Assembly: GCA_028714675.1 (NCBI GenBank)
Contig: JAQTLV010000002.1
Coordinates: 62,001-126,000, forward strand
Length of the DNA: 64,000 nt
Direction of reading: 5' to 3'
DNA from: Sulfurovaceae bacterium
Lineage (GTDB): Bacteria > Campylobacterota > Campylobacteria > Campylobacterales > Sulfurovaceae
Shown: positions 1 to 9,959 of the stretch, piece after piece
Position numbering within the stretch: position 1 is the stretch's first letter
Layout of the letters: each line of letters begins with the position of its first letter
Made by a program: the position numbers and the translations under genes
Notes under the pieces: generated by a model
Told to the model about the DNA's origin: nothing
Database searches by the model: none
The model's input: the letters and a program-made list of their open reading frames with translations, nothing else

Positions 1-2
1 TG

Positions 3-1964
3 GAGATTTGGAATCTTGTATTTATGCAATTTGAAAGAGATGAAAGCGGCACACTTCATCCACTGCCAAAACCTAGCATTGATACAGGTATGGGGTTGGA
101 GAGAGTTGTTGCCATAAAAGAAGGCGTTTTAAATAATTATCACTCATCTTTATTTATGCCTTATATTGAAGCTTTAGAAAAATTAGTTGGTAAAAAATAT
201 GACTATAATGATAAGCAAAGTGCAAGTTTTAGAGTAATTGCAGATCATCTAAGATCTGTTTCTTTTCTTTTGGCGCAGGGTGTTAACTTTGACAAAGAAG
301 GTAGAGGATATGTTCTTCGTCGTATAATGAGAAGAGCTATAAGGCATGGTTATCTATTGGGTTTAAGAGAACCATTTATGTATAAATTAGCAGATGTGTT
401 AGTAAACAATATGTCTTCTCACTATAGTTATCTTGAAGATAGGTTAGAGCCTATTAAAAGTGCAATGAAACTGGAAGAAGAGAGGTTTTTTGATACCATA
501 GAAGCTGGCATTACACTATTTAACAAAGAACTTGAAAATACAAAAAATGTTTTTAGCGGAGAAGTAGCATTTAAACTATACGATACTTTTGGATTTCCAC
601 TTGATTTGACAGAAGATATGCTTAGAGAGTTAAAAATTAGTTTAGATAAAGATGAATTTGAAAAGCATATGAATATGCAAAGAGAACAATCTAAGGCTTC
701 ATGGAAAGGAAGTGGTGACGCAATTGCAAATGGGGATTTTAAAGAACTAAAAGAGTCATTTGGCATAAATAACTTTGTAGGCTATGAGCATAAAAGTTTT
801 AAAAGTAAAGTTTTAGCACTTCTTGATGAAGATTTCAAATCAACCAAAGAAATAACAACTAGCGGATGGGTGATGCTGGACAATACACCATTTTATGCAC
901 AAAGTGGTGGACAAAGAGGGGATGAGGGAACTTTAAATGATACAATCAGAGTAACTGATACTAAAAAGTTTTTAGATATTAATCTTAGTCATATAGAAGG
1001 AAAAGTAAAAGTAGGAGATAATGTTGAAGCTATTGTTGATGATTTGAGAATGCAGATTGCAAAGCATCACTCAGCGACACATTTGCTTCATGCAGCACTT
1101 AGAGAAATACTCGGAAGTCATATAGCACAAGCAGGTTCTCTTGTCGAAGAGAATCGTTTGAGATTTGACTTTTCTCACCCTCAACCTTTAAAGGATGAAG
1201 AGCTTAATATGGTTGAAGCTTGGGTAAATGATAAAATAGATAAAGCTATCCCTGGCAAAACAAATGTGATGGATATACAAAGTGCAAAAGATAAAGGCGC
1301 AATGGCACTATTTGGTGAAAAATATGGCGACGAAGTCAGAGTTGTAGAGTTTAGTGATTCATCAATTGAGCTTTGTGGCGGGATACATGTTGAAAATAGT
1401 TCCCAAATTGGTCAATTTATTATTTTAAAAGAGAGCGGAGTTAGTGCTGGGGTTAGGAGAATTGAAGCAATTTGCGGGAAAGAAGCAATTAGTTATAATA
1501 AAAATCTAAGAGTACAAATAGAAGAGATAAAAGCTGAATTAAAAAATAAAGATCCAATCAATGGTATTTACAAGCTAAAAGAACAAATCAAATCTTTAAA
1601 ACAAGAGCTAGAAAATTCTTTAAGTAGTCAAAAAAGCGAATTAAAAATTGAAGATATAAATGGTGTGTCTGTTGTAATTTCAGAAATAGACTCTGGAGAT
1701 ATAAAAACTATGATCGATGATTTTAAAAATAAATTTGACAAAGCCTTGATTATGCTAATTCAACCTAAAGATGATAAAGTGCTTATCGCATGTGGAAGTA
1801 AAGGTGTAGATATAAAAGCTGGAGATTGGATAAAAAATATTGCACCTATTCTTGGTGGTGGCGGTGGCGGTCGAGATGATTTTGCCCAAGCTGGTGGAAA
1901 AGAAGTTGCAAAAATAGCTGATGCGCTTAGTGTGTCAAGAGAGTACATAAAAAATAATCTATAA
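3..1964 (+). CDS. alaS: Alanyl-tRNA synthetase, 3' part (5' end outside window)
   Basis: Charges tRNA-Ala with alanine in the cytoplasm and hydrolyses mischarged Ser/Gly products. The frame is open to the window edge: the residues encoded from base 3 ([10 protein letters not shown]) are the conserved AlaRS block ahead of the first internal Met at 24, so the N-terminal catalytic part, roughly 200 residues by family length, is missing. What remains is the rest of the catalytic region, the editing domain with its zinc-type motifs (HSATH near 1067-1081 and CGGIH near 1374-1388), a coiled stretch and the C-terminal DHHA1 domain with a glycine run near 1853-1870. The 653 visible residues are complete at the 3' end. 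A small membrane-protein gene follows after 8 bp. Confidence 0.97.
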   Translation, partial: EIWNLVFMQFERDESGTLHPLPKPSIDTGMGLERVVAIKEGVLNNYHSSLFMPYIEALEKLVGKKYDYNDKQSASFRVIADHLRSVSFLLAQGVNFDKEGRGYVLRRIMRRAIRHGYLLGLREPFMYKLADVLVNNMSSHYSYLEDRLEPIKSAMKLEEERFFDTIEAGITLFNKELENTKNVFSGEVAFKLYDTFGFPLDLTEDMLRELKISLDKDEFEKHMNMQREQSKASWKGSGDAIANGDFKELKESFGINNFVGYEHKSFKSKVLALLDEDFKSTKEITTSGWVMLDNTPFYAQSGGQRGDEGTLNDTIRVTDTKKFLDINLSHIEGKVKVGDNVEAIVDDLRMQIAKHHSATHLLHAALREILGSHIAQAGSLVEENRLRFDFSHPQPLKDEELNMVEAWVNDKIDKAIPGKTNVMDIQSAKDKGAMALFGEKYGDEVRVVEFSDSSIELCGGIHVENSSQIGQFIILKESGVSAGVRRIEAICGKEAISYNKNLRVQIEEIKAELKNKDPINGIYKLKEQIKSLKQELENSLSSQKSELKIEDINGVSVVISEIDSGDIKTMIDDFKNKFDKALIMLIQPKDDKVLIACGSKGVDIKAGDWIKNIAPILGGGGGGRDDFAQAGGKEVAKIADALSVSREYIKNNL

Positions 1965-1972
1965 GGATTTTT

Positions 1973-2431
1973 ATGAGTCAGCTGCATTTACTTTTAATGC
2001 TACATATAATATCCGCAGTTGTTTGGATAGGTGGCATGATTACTATTAGATTGGTTATTCATCCGATTAATTTGCAATTTGAAGATTTACAACAAAGAGT
2101 AGAGAGAAATTTAAAAGCAACAAAACGACTTTTAGTTTTGGCTTTTCCATTTGTTTTGGGTTCATTTGTTTCTGGATTTATGATAACATCAGCTAATTTC
2201 TCGAGCTATAATGGCTCGTCTGTATATCCCAAAATAGTTATTTGGCTTTTGATGTTTTTGAATTATATGATTATATTTTATAGAAGCCGAGTTGCTACTA
2301 GATCATTTAATAATTTAGATATAACAGGAGCTAGAAGAATTATGTCTCCTGTTGCTAATTTACTATTGCCAATAAATATTATTCTTGGCATTGTAGCTAT
2401 CTACATTGGCATTAATTTGAGAGGTGTTTAA
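1973..2431 (+). CDS. Small four-helix membrane protein, CopD/HemJ-like
   Basis: A 152-residue integral membrane protein with four clear hydrophobic segments (about residues 5-25, 53-73, 83-103 and 126-148). The first helix carries an HxxxxxxWxGG pattern (HIISAVVWIGG) like that of the CopD/HemJ/UPF0093 group of haem- or copper-linked membrane proteins. The resemblance is short and the true family is uncertain. The gene lies 8 bp after alaS with an AAGGA ribosome site, and a BioF-like gene follows 9 bp later, so the three are probably co-transcribed. A haem or copper role is inferred only from the helix-1 pattern. Confidence 0.75.
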   Translation: MSQLHLLLMLHIISAVVWIGGMITIRLVIHPINLQFEDLQQRVERNLKATKRLLVLAFPFVLGSFVSGFMITSANFSSYNGSSVYPKIVIWLLMFLNYMIIFYRSRVATRSFNNLDITGARRIMSPVANLLLPINIILGIVAIYIGINLRGV

Positions 2432-2440
2432 ATAAAAAAT

Positions 2441-3526
2441 ATGTATCAAAATGAATTAAATGCGCTAAAAAAACGAAATCGTTTTAGAGAAAGATTCATT
2501 TATGATGATCATTTGATTGATTTTGCAAGTAATGATTATCTAGGGTTGGCTCACAACAAAGAACAATTTCAAAAAGCTATAAAACTTATAGAAAAATATG
2601 ATTATTTTGCCCCAAAGTCAAGTATGCTTGTAGGCGGTTATCATAAAATTCATCAGTTGTTTGAAAATGAAATTAGCAATTTAAATGATTTTGAAGATGC
2701 TATAGTTGTTGGTAGTGGGTTTTTAGCAAATTTTGCTCTCATAGAATCTCTTGTTAGAAAAGGTGATTTTCTTTTTATTGACGAAGAGTACCATGCTAGT
2801 GGAATGGCAGCACTTGCAAATATAAATGATAGATTTGTAAAGTTTACACATAATTCTCCAGAGGACTTAAGGAGCAAACTCTCAAAAATAAAGGCAAAAA
2901 GAATAATCATTGCGATAGAAGGTGTTTATTCTATGAGCGGAGATATTTGCAAAAAAGAATTTTTCGATATTGCAGATGAATTTAATGCAATACTTATTGT
3001 TGATGAAGCGCATAGTAGTGGGGTGATTGGAGAAAAACTTCTTGGGGTATTTGATTATTATGATATTACGCCAAAGCCAAATTACATCAAAATGGGAACT
3101 CTTGGCAAAGCATATGGAAGCTATGGTGCATATATATTGGCTTCAAAAGAGATAGTCTCATTTTTGGAAAACAGGGCAAAACCTATTATTTATTCTACAG
3201 CCCCATCAATTTTTGATATAGCATTGGCACTTGTTAATATTAGATATGTTCAAGAAAATATAAATTATTTTTTGGATGAAATTAGACAAAGAAAAGAGTT
3301 ACTTCATAAATTTGGATACAACATTAATTCGCTAATCGTTCCTGTGTTACAAAAAAGTAACTCACAGTCAATTAAAAATAGAGATTTATTACAAAAAGAA
3401 GGTTTTTTAGTAGGTGCCATCAGGCAACCAACGGTTAAAGAACCAATTCTAAGAGTTATTCCAAGACTTGGGATTGGTCTAGAAGATTTGAAGTTACTTT
3501 TTGATAAACTAGCTAAATTGCTATGA
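2441..3526 (+). CDS. bioF: Pyridoxal-phosphate alpha-oxoamine synthase, BioF-like (8-amino-7-oxononanoate synthase)
   Basis: This is a fold-type I PLP enzyme of the alpha-oxoamine synthase family. Members condense an amino acid with an acyl-CoA, and BioF makes 8-amino-7-oxononanoate from alanine and pimeloyl thioester in biotin synthesis. Visible family marks are the N-terminal SNDYLGL block, the DEAHSSG motif with Asp188 and His191, and GTLGKAYG with the Schiff-base Lys223. At 361 residues it is slightly short for BioF (about 380) but complete. No other biotin gene is nearby, so 2-amino-3-ketobutyrate CoA ligase (Kbl) cannot be excluded. The ribosome site before ATG 2441 is weak, which suggests coupling to the upstream gene. 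Confidence 0.82.
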   Translation: MYQNELNALKKRNRFRERFIYDDHLIDFASNDYLGLAHNKEQFQKAIKLIEKYDYFAPKSSMLVGGYHKIHQLFENEISNLNDFEDAIVVGSGFLANFALIESLVRKGDFLFIDEEYHASGMAALANINDRFVKFTHNSPEDLRSKLSKIKAKRIIIAIEGVYSMSGDICKKEFFDIADEFNAILIVDEAHSSGVIGEKLLGVFDYYDITPKPNYIKMGTLGKAYGSYGAYILASKEIVSFLENRAKPIIYSTAPSIFDIALALVNIRYVQENINYFLDEIRQRKELLHKFGYNINSLIVPVLQKSNSQSIKNRDLLQKEGFLVGAIRQPTVKEPILRVIPRLGIGLEDLKLLFDKLAKLL

Positions 3527-3582
3527 AATATTGACTAAAATTCGATACAATAAACTTAATTATTTTACAGGAGTCAGTTAGC

Positions 3583-5631
3583 TTGAAAGCTCTCAAATTA
3601 TTTACAAAAATACTTATTCTTTTTTTAATAGGACTTGTTTCTGCTGGTATTTATGCTTATGTTATGATATCTTTAGATGCAAAAAAACTTATAGATTATC
3701 ATCCAGAACTTTCAACTCAAATTGTTGATAGAAATGGCAACACGGTCGCATATATATATAAAGATCAAAATCGCCTTTATGCCAAGTATGACGAAATGCC
3801 AAAAAAACTAATTTATTCTCTAGTCGCCATAGAAGATAGCGGTTTTTTTGAACATAAAGGAGTAAGTCCAGAGGCTATTTTAAGAGCGATTTTAAAAGAT
3901 ATACAAGCTGGAAGTTTTGTCGAAGGTGGAAGTACGCTAACACAACAACTTATTAAAAATACTTATTTGAGCAATGAAAAAAAGTTAGCTAGAAAAATAA
4001 AAGAGGCTGTGCTGGCTCTTAAAATAGAGAAAGCTTTAACAAAAGAACAAATATTAGAAGTCTATCTAAATGAGATATTTTTTGGGAATGGTTATTATGG
4101 CGTTAAAACCGCCGCAAATGGATATTTTCATAAAAATCTAAATGAGCTAACTCTAAAAGAGAGTGCAATGTTAGCTGGTATTCCAAACGCACCAACTTCC
4201 CTTAACCCTATAAAATATTATGATAAAGCAGAAAAAAGAGCAAATCTAGTTCTTGGTAGATTAAAAAGTTTAGGCTGGATAGATGAACAACAATATAATC
4301 AAGCAATAAATGAACAGCCAATTGTTTATAAAGAAAACCCAAATAAAAATTTAGCTCCTTATGTGGTAGATGAAGTAATAAAAGGATATGAGCCAGCAAT
4401 AGAAGATATAAAAACTGGTGGATATAAAATATATACAACTATTGACATAAAACTTCAAGAAGTAGCCCAAGAAGCAGCTCTAAAAACATATGATAATGCA
4501 CAAAGATATACCAAAAATGACTCTTTAAATGTTGCTGTTGTATCAATGGAAAATGAAACAGGAAATGTTTTAGCTATGGTTGGTGGAATTGATTATGTAA
4601 AAAGTCCTTTCAACCGTGCAGTAAATGCCAATAGACAGCCTGGCTCATCATTTAAACCATTTGTATATCAAGTTGCACTAGATAACGGATATAGCCCAGC
4701 AAGTGTACTAGATGACTCCCCTAAAACATTTAATATAATAGATGGTAGTGGCAGAACAAAGTTATGGAGTCCAAAAAACTATGATGGAACAAATAAGGGG
4801 CATATAACATTAAGAGAAGCACTTATCCATTCTAGAAATTTGCCAATAATAAATCTAGTTGATGCTATGGGATTATTCAATGTTGCTGATGCATTAGATG
4901 TTTTGCAGATTAACAATATGCCACGCGTTATGTCTTTGGCACTTGGATCACTAAGTGCTACCCCACTTAAAATGGTACAGATGTATTCAATTTTTCCAAA
5001 TGGTGGCAAAATGGTTCAACCAAAGTTGGTTACCAAAATTATATCAAGAGATGGAGAAGTTGTCTTTAAATCAGAAAATGAAGATATTGCAGAGTTTACT
5101 ATACCAAAGCAAGCATATTTGATGACAACTATGCTACAAGATGTAGTTAGACGAGGCACTGGTACAGCAGCAAATGTTGGTGGGATTGACCTTGCCGGAA
5201 AAACAGGAACAACCAATAACAATGTAGATGCATGGTTTTGTGGATATTCGCCAACAACAAGTACTGTTATCTGGGTTGGTAGAGATGATAATAAGCCAAT
5301 GAATCATAGTATCACAGGAGGAACTACGGTTGCCTCCGCCTTTGGTTTATATTATAAAAAATTAATATCTATTTATCCAAAAACAAAAAGGCACTTTGAT
5401 GTTCCAAAAGGTGTTGAGGTCGGAACTATAGGGGGAGTAAGTGAGTACTATACAGATATATCTCCATTCCCTGAAAATCAAGATTTACTTGATGCTAATG
5501 CAACGGATGCTAATGCAACAAATGATACAGGAAATAATAGTGCAGGAAATAACGATACAGGAAATGCTGATAATCGAAATCGTCCACCTACGGTAGATGA
5601 GATATTTGATTCGATAAATAATGGAGAGTAA
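3583..5631 (+). CDS. mrcA: Penicillin-binding protein 1A, bifunctional transglycosylase/transpeptidase
   Basis: Polymerises glycan strands and cross-links peptidoglycan at the outer face of the inner membrane. Order of parts: an N-terminal membrane anchor (residues 5-28), a GT51 glycosyltransferase domain with catalytic Glu84 in EDSGFFEHKG, then a transpeptidase domain with SSFK (nucleophile Ser355, Lys358) and KTG at 540-542. The start is TTG at 3583 with a CAGGAG ribosome site 8 bases upstream; no ATG fits. The tail after about residue 635 is an Asn/Ala/Thr/Gly-rich stretch made of 15-bp DNA repeats. The gene converges on smpB with one base between the stop codons. Confidence 0.96.
   Translation: MKALKLFTKILILFLIGLVSAGIYAYVMISLDAKKLIDYHPELSTQIVDRNGNTVAYIYKDQNRLYAKYDEMPKKLIYSLVAIEDSGFFEHKGVSPEAILRAILKDIQAGSFVEGGSTLTQQLIKNTYLSNEKKLARKIKEAVLALKIEKALTKEQILEVYLNEIFFGNGYYGVKTAANGYFHKNLNELTLKESAMLAGIPNAPTSLNPIKYYDKAEKRANLVLGRLKSLGWIDEQQYNQAINEQPIVYKENPNKNLAPYVVDEVIKGYEPAIEDIKTGGYKIYTTIDIKLQEVAQEAALKTYDNAQRYTKNDSLNVAVVSMENETGNVLAMVGGIDYVKSPFNRAVNANRQPGSSFKPFVYQVALDNGYSPASVLDDSPKTFNIIDGSGRTKLWSPKNYDGTNKGHITLREALIHSRNLPIINLVDAMGLFNVADALDVLQINNMPRVMSLALGSLSATPLKMVQMYSIFPNGGKMVQPKLVTKIISRDGEVVFKSENEDIAEFTIPKQAYLMTTMLQDVVRRGTGTAANVGGIDLAGKTGTTNNNVDAWFCGYSPTTSTVIWVGRDDNKPMNHSITGGTTVASAFGLYYKKLISIYPKTKRHFDVPKGVEVGTIGGVSEYYTDISPFPENQDLLDANATDANATNDTGNNSAGNNDTGNADNRNRPPTVDEIFDSINNGE
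5491..5568 (+). repeat. 15-bp in-frame tandem repeats in the PBP1A tail
   Basis: Five 15-bp units are visible. Two near-identical units spell DANAT (5491-5520). Three related units spell DTGNN, SAGNN and DTGNA (5524-5568), with ACAGGAAAT or GCAGGAAAT as the shared core. The period is a multiple of three, so a change in copy number would lengthen or shorten the periplasmic tail without breaking the frame. Confidence 0.8.
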
Positions 5632-5632
5632 T

Positions 5633-6094
5633 TTATTTATTGTTTTCTTTCATTGCTTGTTTAGCTTCTAAATTTAGAGTTTTGGCTTTTAAGTCGGCTC
5701 TTTTATCATAAAGTTTTTTACCGCGAGCAAGTGCTATTTGAACTTTTGCTTTGTTTTTTTCATTGAAGTAAATCATAAGTGCAATTATTGTGAGACTCTC
5801 TTGTGATGAAGTATTGAATATCTTATTTAACTCTTTTTTATGCATTAATAATTTTCTAGGCACTCTAGTATCTGGCGCAAAATTTTTATAAACAGTTTCA
5901 AGATGAGATATATGGGCATTTGTCAAATAAAGTTCATTTTTGATAAATTTACAATAAGAATCTTTTAGATTTGCTCTTTTGGCTCTAAGTGCTTTTACTT
6001 CACTTCCACTAAGTACAATTCCTGCTTCATATGTATCTAAAATTTCATAATCATGTCTAGCTTTTTTATTTTGTGAAACTATATTTATTTCCAT
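5633..6094 (-). CDS. smpB: SsrA-binding protein SmpB
   Basis: Binds tmRNA and delivers it to stalled ribosomes for trans-translation. The 153-residue sequence has the SmpB beta-barrel marks: NKKARHDYEI near the start, GIVLSGSEVKALR, the conserved DSYCKF region, and the basic C-terminal tail (ARGKKLYDKR) that enters the decoding site. Length is normal. It lies 5 bp downstream of ispE on the same strand, in the order helicase-truB-ispE-smpB, so it is probably the last gene of that operon. I know the same order from Campylobacter jejuni. Confidence 0.97.
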   Translation of the reverse strand: MEINIVSQNKKARHDYEILDTYEAGIVLSGSEVKALRAKRANLKDSYCKFIKNELYLTNAHISHLETVYKNFAPDTRVPRKLLMHKKELNKIFNTSSQESLTIIALMIYFNEKNKAKVQIALARGKKLYDKRADLKAKTLNLEAKQAMKENNK

Positions 6095-6099
6095 CTATT

Positions 6100-6879
6100 T
6101 TATCTTTTATTTAATTTAAAAAATGTACTACCACTACCACTAAAGAACCACTCTTCATTTTTTTGTGTTTTTAGTTTTGGATATACAAGGGTTGCTGCTT
6201 TATATAAATCATTCAATAAAGACCTATCAGAAGAAACCTCTTCTAATATATCTTTGAATTTTATTTTTTTCCAATGTTCAAAACTTTTTTGGCTTACATT
6301 TTTTAGAAAATTATCTTTAAATGCTTTATAAACAAGTGCCGTATCACAACCAAAGTCTGGCGTAAAAAGTTCTACTTCTATATCATCTTCTTCAAATGGT
6401 TCGATAATTTCACCAAAACCACTAACATTTGCCACTTTGTAATTATATACAAAAAAAGCAACATCTGCTCCAACGCGTGAACCTATAGTAGCAAGTGTTG
6501 GTGTATCTATATTTAATCCACATACTTTATTTGCTAACATTAAAAAAGATGCTGCATCACTACTTCCACCACCAAGCCCAGCAAGGGTAGGTATTTGCTT
6601 GTTTACTACAACTTTGTGATGATAGAAAAAATTCAATATGTCTAAGTTGCCACTAAAATTATTCAAAGCAACAAATGATTTATATATTGTATTATTTTTT
6701 AATTCCACATTGTCCATACCCTCAATTGTAAAAGATTTACACTCGCAAGGCATGAAGCTTATAGTATCATATAAATCATCAAGTCTTAAAAATCTAGATT
6801 CTAGTGTATGATATCCGTCTAAAAAGCCTGTAATCTTTAGATATAAATTGATTTTAGCAAATGCTTTTATGGTGTACAT
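6100..6879 (-). CDS. ispE: 4-diphosphocytidyl-2-C-methyl-D-erythritol kinase
   Basis: Catalyses the ATP-dependent phosphorylation of CDP-methylerythritol in the MEP route to isoprenoids. It is a GHMP kinase: the N-terminal AFAKINLYL strand and the glycine-rich loop PTLAGLGGGSSDAASF at residues 97-112 are both intact, and the C-terminal SGSGSTFF motif (GHMP motif 3) is present. At 259 residues it is close to the short epsilonproteobacterial form. The ATG is 2 bp after the truB stop, which indicates tight translational coupling. In C. jejuni, as I recall it, csrA sits between these two genes; it is absent here. Confidence 0.95.
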   Translation of the reverse strand: MYTIKAFAKINLYLKITGFLDGYHTLESRFLRLDDLYDTISFMPCECKSFTIEGMDNVELKNNTIYKSFVALNNFSGNLDILNFFYHHKVVVNKQIPTLAGLGGGSSDAASFLMLANKVCGLNIDTPTLATIGSRVGADVAFFVYNYKVANVSGFGEIIEPFEEDDIEVELFTPDFGCDTALVYKAFKDNFLKNVSQKSFEHWKKIKFKDILEEVSSDRSLLNDLYKAATLVYPKLKTQKNEEWFFSGSGSTFFKLNKR

Positions 6880-6881
6880 TT

Positions 6882-7709
6882 TTAGCCTTCAAATAGTGGC
6901 ATACGATTTATTTTATAAACTACATTATCATCTTCTATCTCAATAATTGAAAAAAAGTTATTAGTCACAACAAGATAGACTCCATTGTCTTTTATCTTAA
7001 AATCATTATACGATAATTTTTTACCAAGTTCTATATCCATAATATCTTTTAAATATTCATTTCTTTTTAAACCAATAAAATCAAGTGGATTTAGTGCCTT
7101 TTCGCTTTCAAATGTAAAGTTTCCTTCGTGTACTCTTTTTAGACTTGAGAGAGCACCATCAACTTTTAATTCTTTACAAATTATTTCGCCCAAAGATCTT
7201 ATATATGTTCCTTCGCTAACTGTTGCTTCAAAATTTACAAATGGATGATTGTAAGAAATGAGTTTTATATCATATATAGTTGATGTAATCTTTTTTAAAT
7301 CTGTTTCAATTCCGTTTCGTGCATTTTTATACGATGCAACACCATTTACTTTTTTTGCACAAAATTGTGGCGGATAATATGATAATTCACCTTTTAAAGA
7401 CGATATAACATTTTCTATTTTTTGCAATTCCAAAGGCTTTATATTTTGTATATTTTCTATTTGTTCTATGTCAAGTGATGCAGATTTTGCTCCAAGCCAA
7501 ATAGTTGCATTATATTTTTTTGGAGTTTTGTCTAGGAATTGAAAAAGTTTCGTATATTGTCCGGTTGCAACTATCAAACATCCAGTTGCAAAAGGATCCA
7601 ATGTTCCAGAAAAACCAATTTTTTTTGTATTGTATTTTCTCTTCATCACATTCATGTAACTATTTGAAGAAAGGAAAATGGGCTTATTTACAACAAATAG
7701 AAGGTTCAC
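6882..7709 (-). CDS. truB: tRNA pseudouridine(55) synthase TruB
   Basis: Converts U55 of the T-loop of tRNAs to pseudouridine. The catalytic block KIGFSGTLDPFATG is complete, with Asp38 as the nucleophile, and the downstream GTYIRSLG motif of the TruB family is present. Length is 275 residues. The start is GTG at 7709, read as Met-Asn-Leu-Leu; no ATG lies nearer to the conserved region. It follows the helicase gene by 11 bp and precedes ispE by 2 bp in one minus-strand operon. Confidence 0.95.
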   Translation of the reverse strand: MNLLFVVNKPIFLSSNSYMNVMKRKYNTKKIGFSGTLDPFATGCLIVATGQYTKLFQFLDKTPKKYNATIWLGAKSASLDIEQIENIQNIKPLELQKIENVISSLKGELSYYPPQFCAKKVNGVASYKNARNGIETDLKKITSTIYDIKLISYNHPFVNFEATVSEGTYIRSLGEIICKELKVDGALSSLKRVHEGNFTFESEKALNPLDFIGLKRNEYLKDIMDIELGKKLSYNDFKIKDNGVYLVVTNNFFSIIEIEDDNVVYKINRMPLFEG

Positions 7710-7720
7710 GACTTTAATCT

Positions 7721-9775
7721 TTAAACACTTTGTACAAATGAGCTAAGTATCTCTTTTTTGTTACCACCAAAATTAATAAGAAGTTTGTATTCTTTGCCGC
7801 TTGGGCTTATGTTTTGGATTCTTCCAATTCCAAATATTTTATGTTTTACTAAATCACCTTTTTTGAAAATGGCACTTTTTGTTATTTTTAAGCTACTGTT
7901 TTGGATTAGTCCAGCTTCGCCCAAAAATCTGCTTTTTTGCATAATTTTTCTTTTACCTTTATAAAATCTACTGTCGCAGTAACATAAAGTTATATGAGAT
8001 TTTGCTCTAGTTATCGCAACATATCCAAGTCTTCTCTCTTCTTCAATATTGCAATCATCTCCAAGTAATGGAAAAAATTCTTCTTCTAAGCCAATTACAT
8101 AAACATATTCAAATTCAAGTCCTTTTGAAGCATGTATGCTCATAATCGAAATTGCATCATTTTCAATACTATCTTGATCACTTTGTAGTGATATATCATT
8201 TAAAAACTCTTCTAGTTGTAAATCAGGATTCAGTAAAATACTTTCTTGAAAAAACCCATAAAATTCTTCAATATTTAAAACTCTCTCGTATCCATCTGGC
8301 AAACTTTGATAATATGCTTTGAGTTTAATTTTACTTTCAAGGATATCAAGAAGACTTGAGAGTTTCCCATCTTTTATTTCATCTTGTAAATCGATTAAAA
8401 TTTCAAAAAGCTCATCTAAAGAAAGAGTTGCTTTTTTACCAATCTCTTTTAGTATTAAATCTCTATGATTTTTATGGAGCGAAAATATTGAGCAATTATT
8501 TTTTAGAGATAGATTTTGAAGCTTTTCAATGGATGTTTTGCCAATGCCTCTTTTTGGTTTATTGATTATTCTCACAAGAGAAAAATCATCATTTATGTTA
8601 GTTAGTATTCTAAGATATGATATGGTATCTTTTATCTCGCTTCTCTCATAAAATCGTATTCCACCGATTAATTTATATGAAAGCCTCTCTTTTGTAAAAC
8701 CTTCTTCTAGTGAGCGCGAAAGGGCATTAATTCTATAAAGAACAGCAATATCTTTTGCTTCGGTGCCTTTGTCTATCAAGGATTTTATCTCTGTTGCTAT
8801 GCTCCTTGATTCATTACTTTCATCTGCAGAATGAATTATTTTTACACTACCACCTTCCCCTTTGTGGCTTACGAGTTTTTTGCCAAGTCTTGATGAATTA
8901 TGTTCAATAAGTAAGTTAGCGGCGTCTAGTATCTCTTTTTTGGATCTATAATTTGTTTCTAATTTTATAGTTTTTGTATTTGCAAAAATGTTAGCAAACT
9001 CAAGTATATTTCTTATGTTCGCACCCCTCCAGCCATAAATACTCTGATCATCATCTCCTACAACACATAAATTATTATGTTCACTTGCCAGTAACTCAAG
9101 TAATTTAAATTGCAATTCATTGGTATCTTGATATTCATCCACCATTATATAGGTATATTTTTTGCTTATCTCTTTTCTAAGTTCATTTTCTTGATCAAGA
9201 ATTTCATATGTAAGTTTTAATAAATCATCAAAATCAACTAAATTATCATCTTCTATATTTTTTTGGTATTCTTTGTATATTTGTGCTATTTTTTGATATT
9301 CTGGAATTTGCGCCTTATCTATAATTACCTGAGGGGAGAGAAGAGAATTTTTGTATTTTGATATTTCAGAAGCTACCAAAGATGCACTAATATCAAATTT
9401 TAACTCTTTGGCTATATTTCTTATTATTCTTTTTTTATCATCAGTATCTATTATCACAAAGTTATTTTTTCTTCCAATTTTTTCAATATGAAATTTTAGA
9501 AACAAAAGTCCAAATTTATGAAAAGTGCAAAGTAGTGGAGGATATATTTCTTTATTTTTAAGTAATTTTAATGCTCTTTCTCTCATTTCTCCAGCAGCTT
9601 TGTTTGTAAATGTCAAAGTCAAAGTATTTGCAGGGTCTATACCGATTTCCCCTATTAGATATGCCAGTCTTGATGTGAGCGTTTTTGTTTTTCCACTCCC
9701 AGCACCAGCTAGTATTAACATAGGGCCATCAATATGTTTTATGGCATTAAGTTGTTCTTCGTTTAAATTTTCCAA
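7721..9775 (-). CDS. UvrD/Rep/PcrA-family superfamily 1A DNA helicase
   Basis: An ATP-driven 3'-5' DNA helicase of 684 residues. Motif I is GAGSGKT (residues 24-30), motif II is DEYQDTN, motif III is GDDDQSIYGWRGA, motif IV/V residues follow and motif VI is GYVAITRAK. The C-terminus has a GDLVKHKIFGIGRI block like the small tudor-type domain of PcrA/UvrD. Members remove proteins from DNA, restart forks or act in excision repair. C. jejuni calls the gene at this position rep, but sequence alone does not separate Rep from UvrD or PcrA. It is the first gene of the helicase-truB-ispE-smpB operon. Confidence 0.93.
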   Translation of the reverse strand: MENLNEEQLNAIKHIDGPMLILAGAGSGKTKTLTSRLAYLIGEIGIDPANTLTLTFTNKAAGEMRERALKLLKNKEIYPPLLCTFHKFGLLFLKFHIEKIGRKNNFVIIDTDDKKRIIRNIAKELKFDISASLVASEISKYKNSLLSPQVIIDKAQIPEYQKIAQIYKEYQKNIEDDNLVDFDDLLKLTYEILDQENELRKEISKKYTYIMVDEYQDTNELQFKLLELLASEHNNLCVVGDDDQSIYGWRGANIRNILEFANIFANTKTIKLETNYRSKKEILDAANLLIEHNSSRLGKKLVSHKGEGGSVKIIHSADESNESRSIATEIKSLIDKGTEAKDIAVLYRINALSRSLEEGFTKERLSYKLIGGIRFYERSEIKDTISYLRILTNINDDFSLVRIINKPKRGIGKTSIEKLQNLSLKNNCSIFSLHKNHRDLILKEIGKKATLSLDELFEILIDLQDEIKDGKLSSLLDILESKIKLKAYYQSLPDGYERVLNIEEFYGFFQESILLNPDLQLEEFLNDISLQSDQDSIENDAISIMSIHASKGLEFEYVYVIGLEEEFFPLLGDDCNIEEERRLGYVAITRAKSHITLCYCDSRFYKGKRKIMQKSRFLGEAGLIQNSSLKITKSAIFKKGDLVKHKIFGIGRIQNISPSGKEYKLLINFGGNKKEILSSFVQSV

Positions 9776-9959
9776 AGTTTTACCATTTTTATTTAGATAA
9801 TTTATTTAGATTATATCAAAAATATATTAAATCAGATGTTTTAACAATTTAGTTTAGATAAAAGTATATTATTTTATAAATTTAAAATTAAATATAAGCA
9901 AAGCTTAAAAGCATAAGTAATATAATTAAAACAAATAAACAAAAATAACAGGAGTATAT

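Noticed and set aside
1850-1875. Glycine codon run in alaS as a slip tract
   Set aside because: It is a GGT/GGC run coding the conserved Gly-rich loop of the DHHA1 domain, not a homopolymer.
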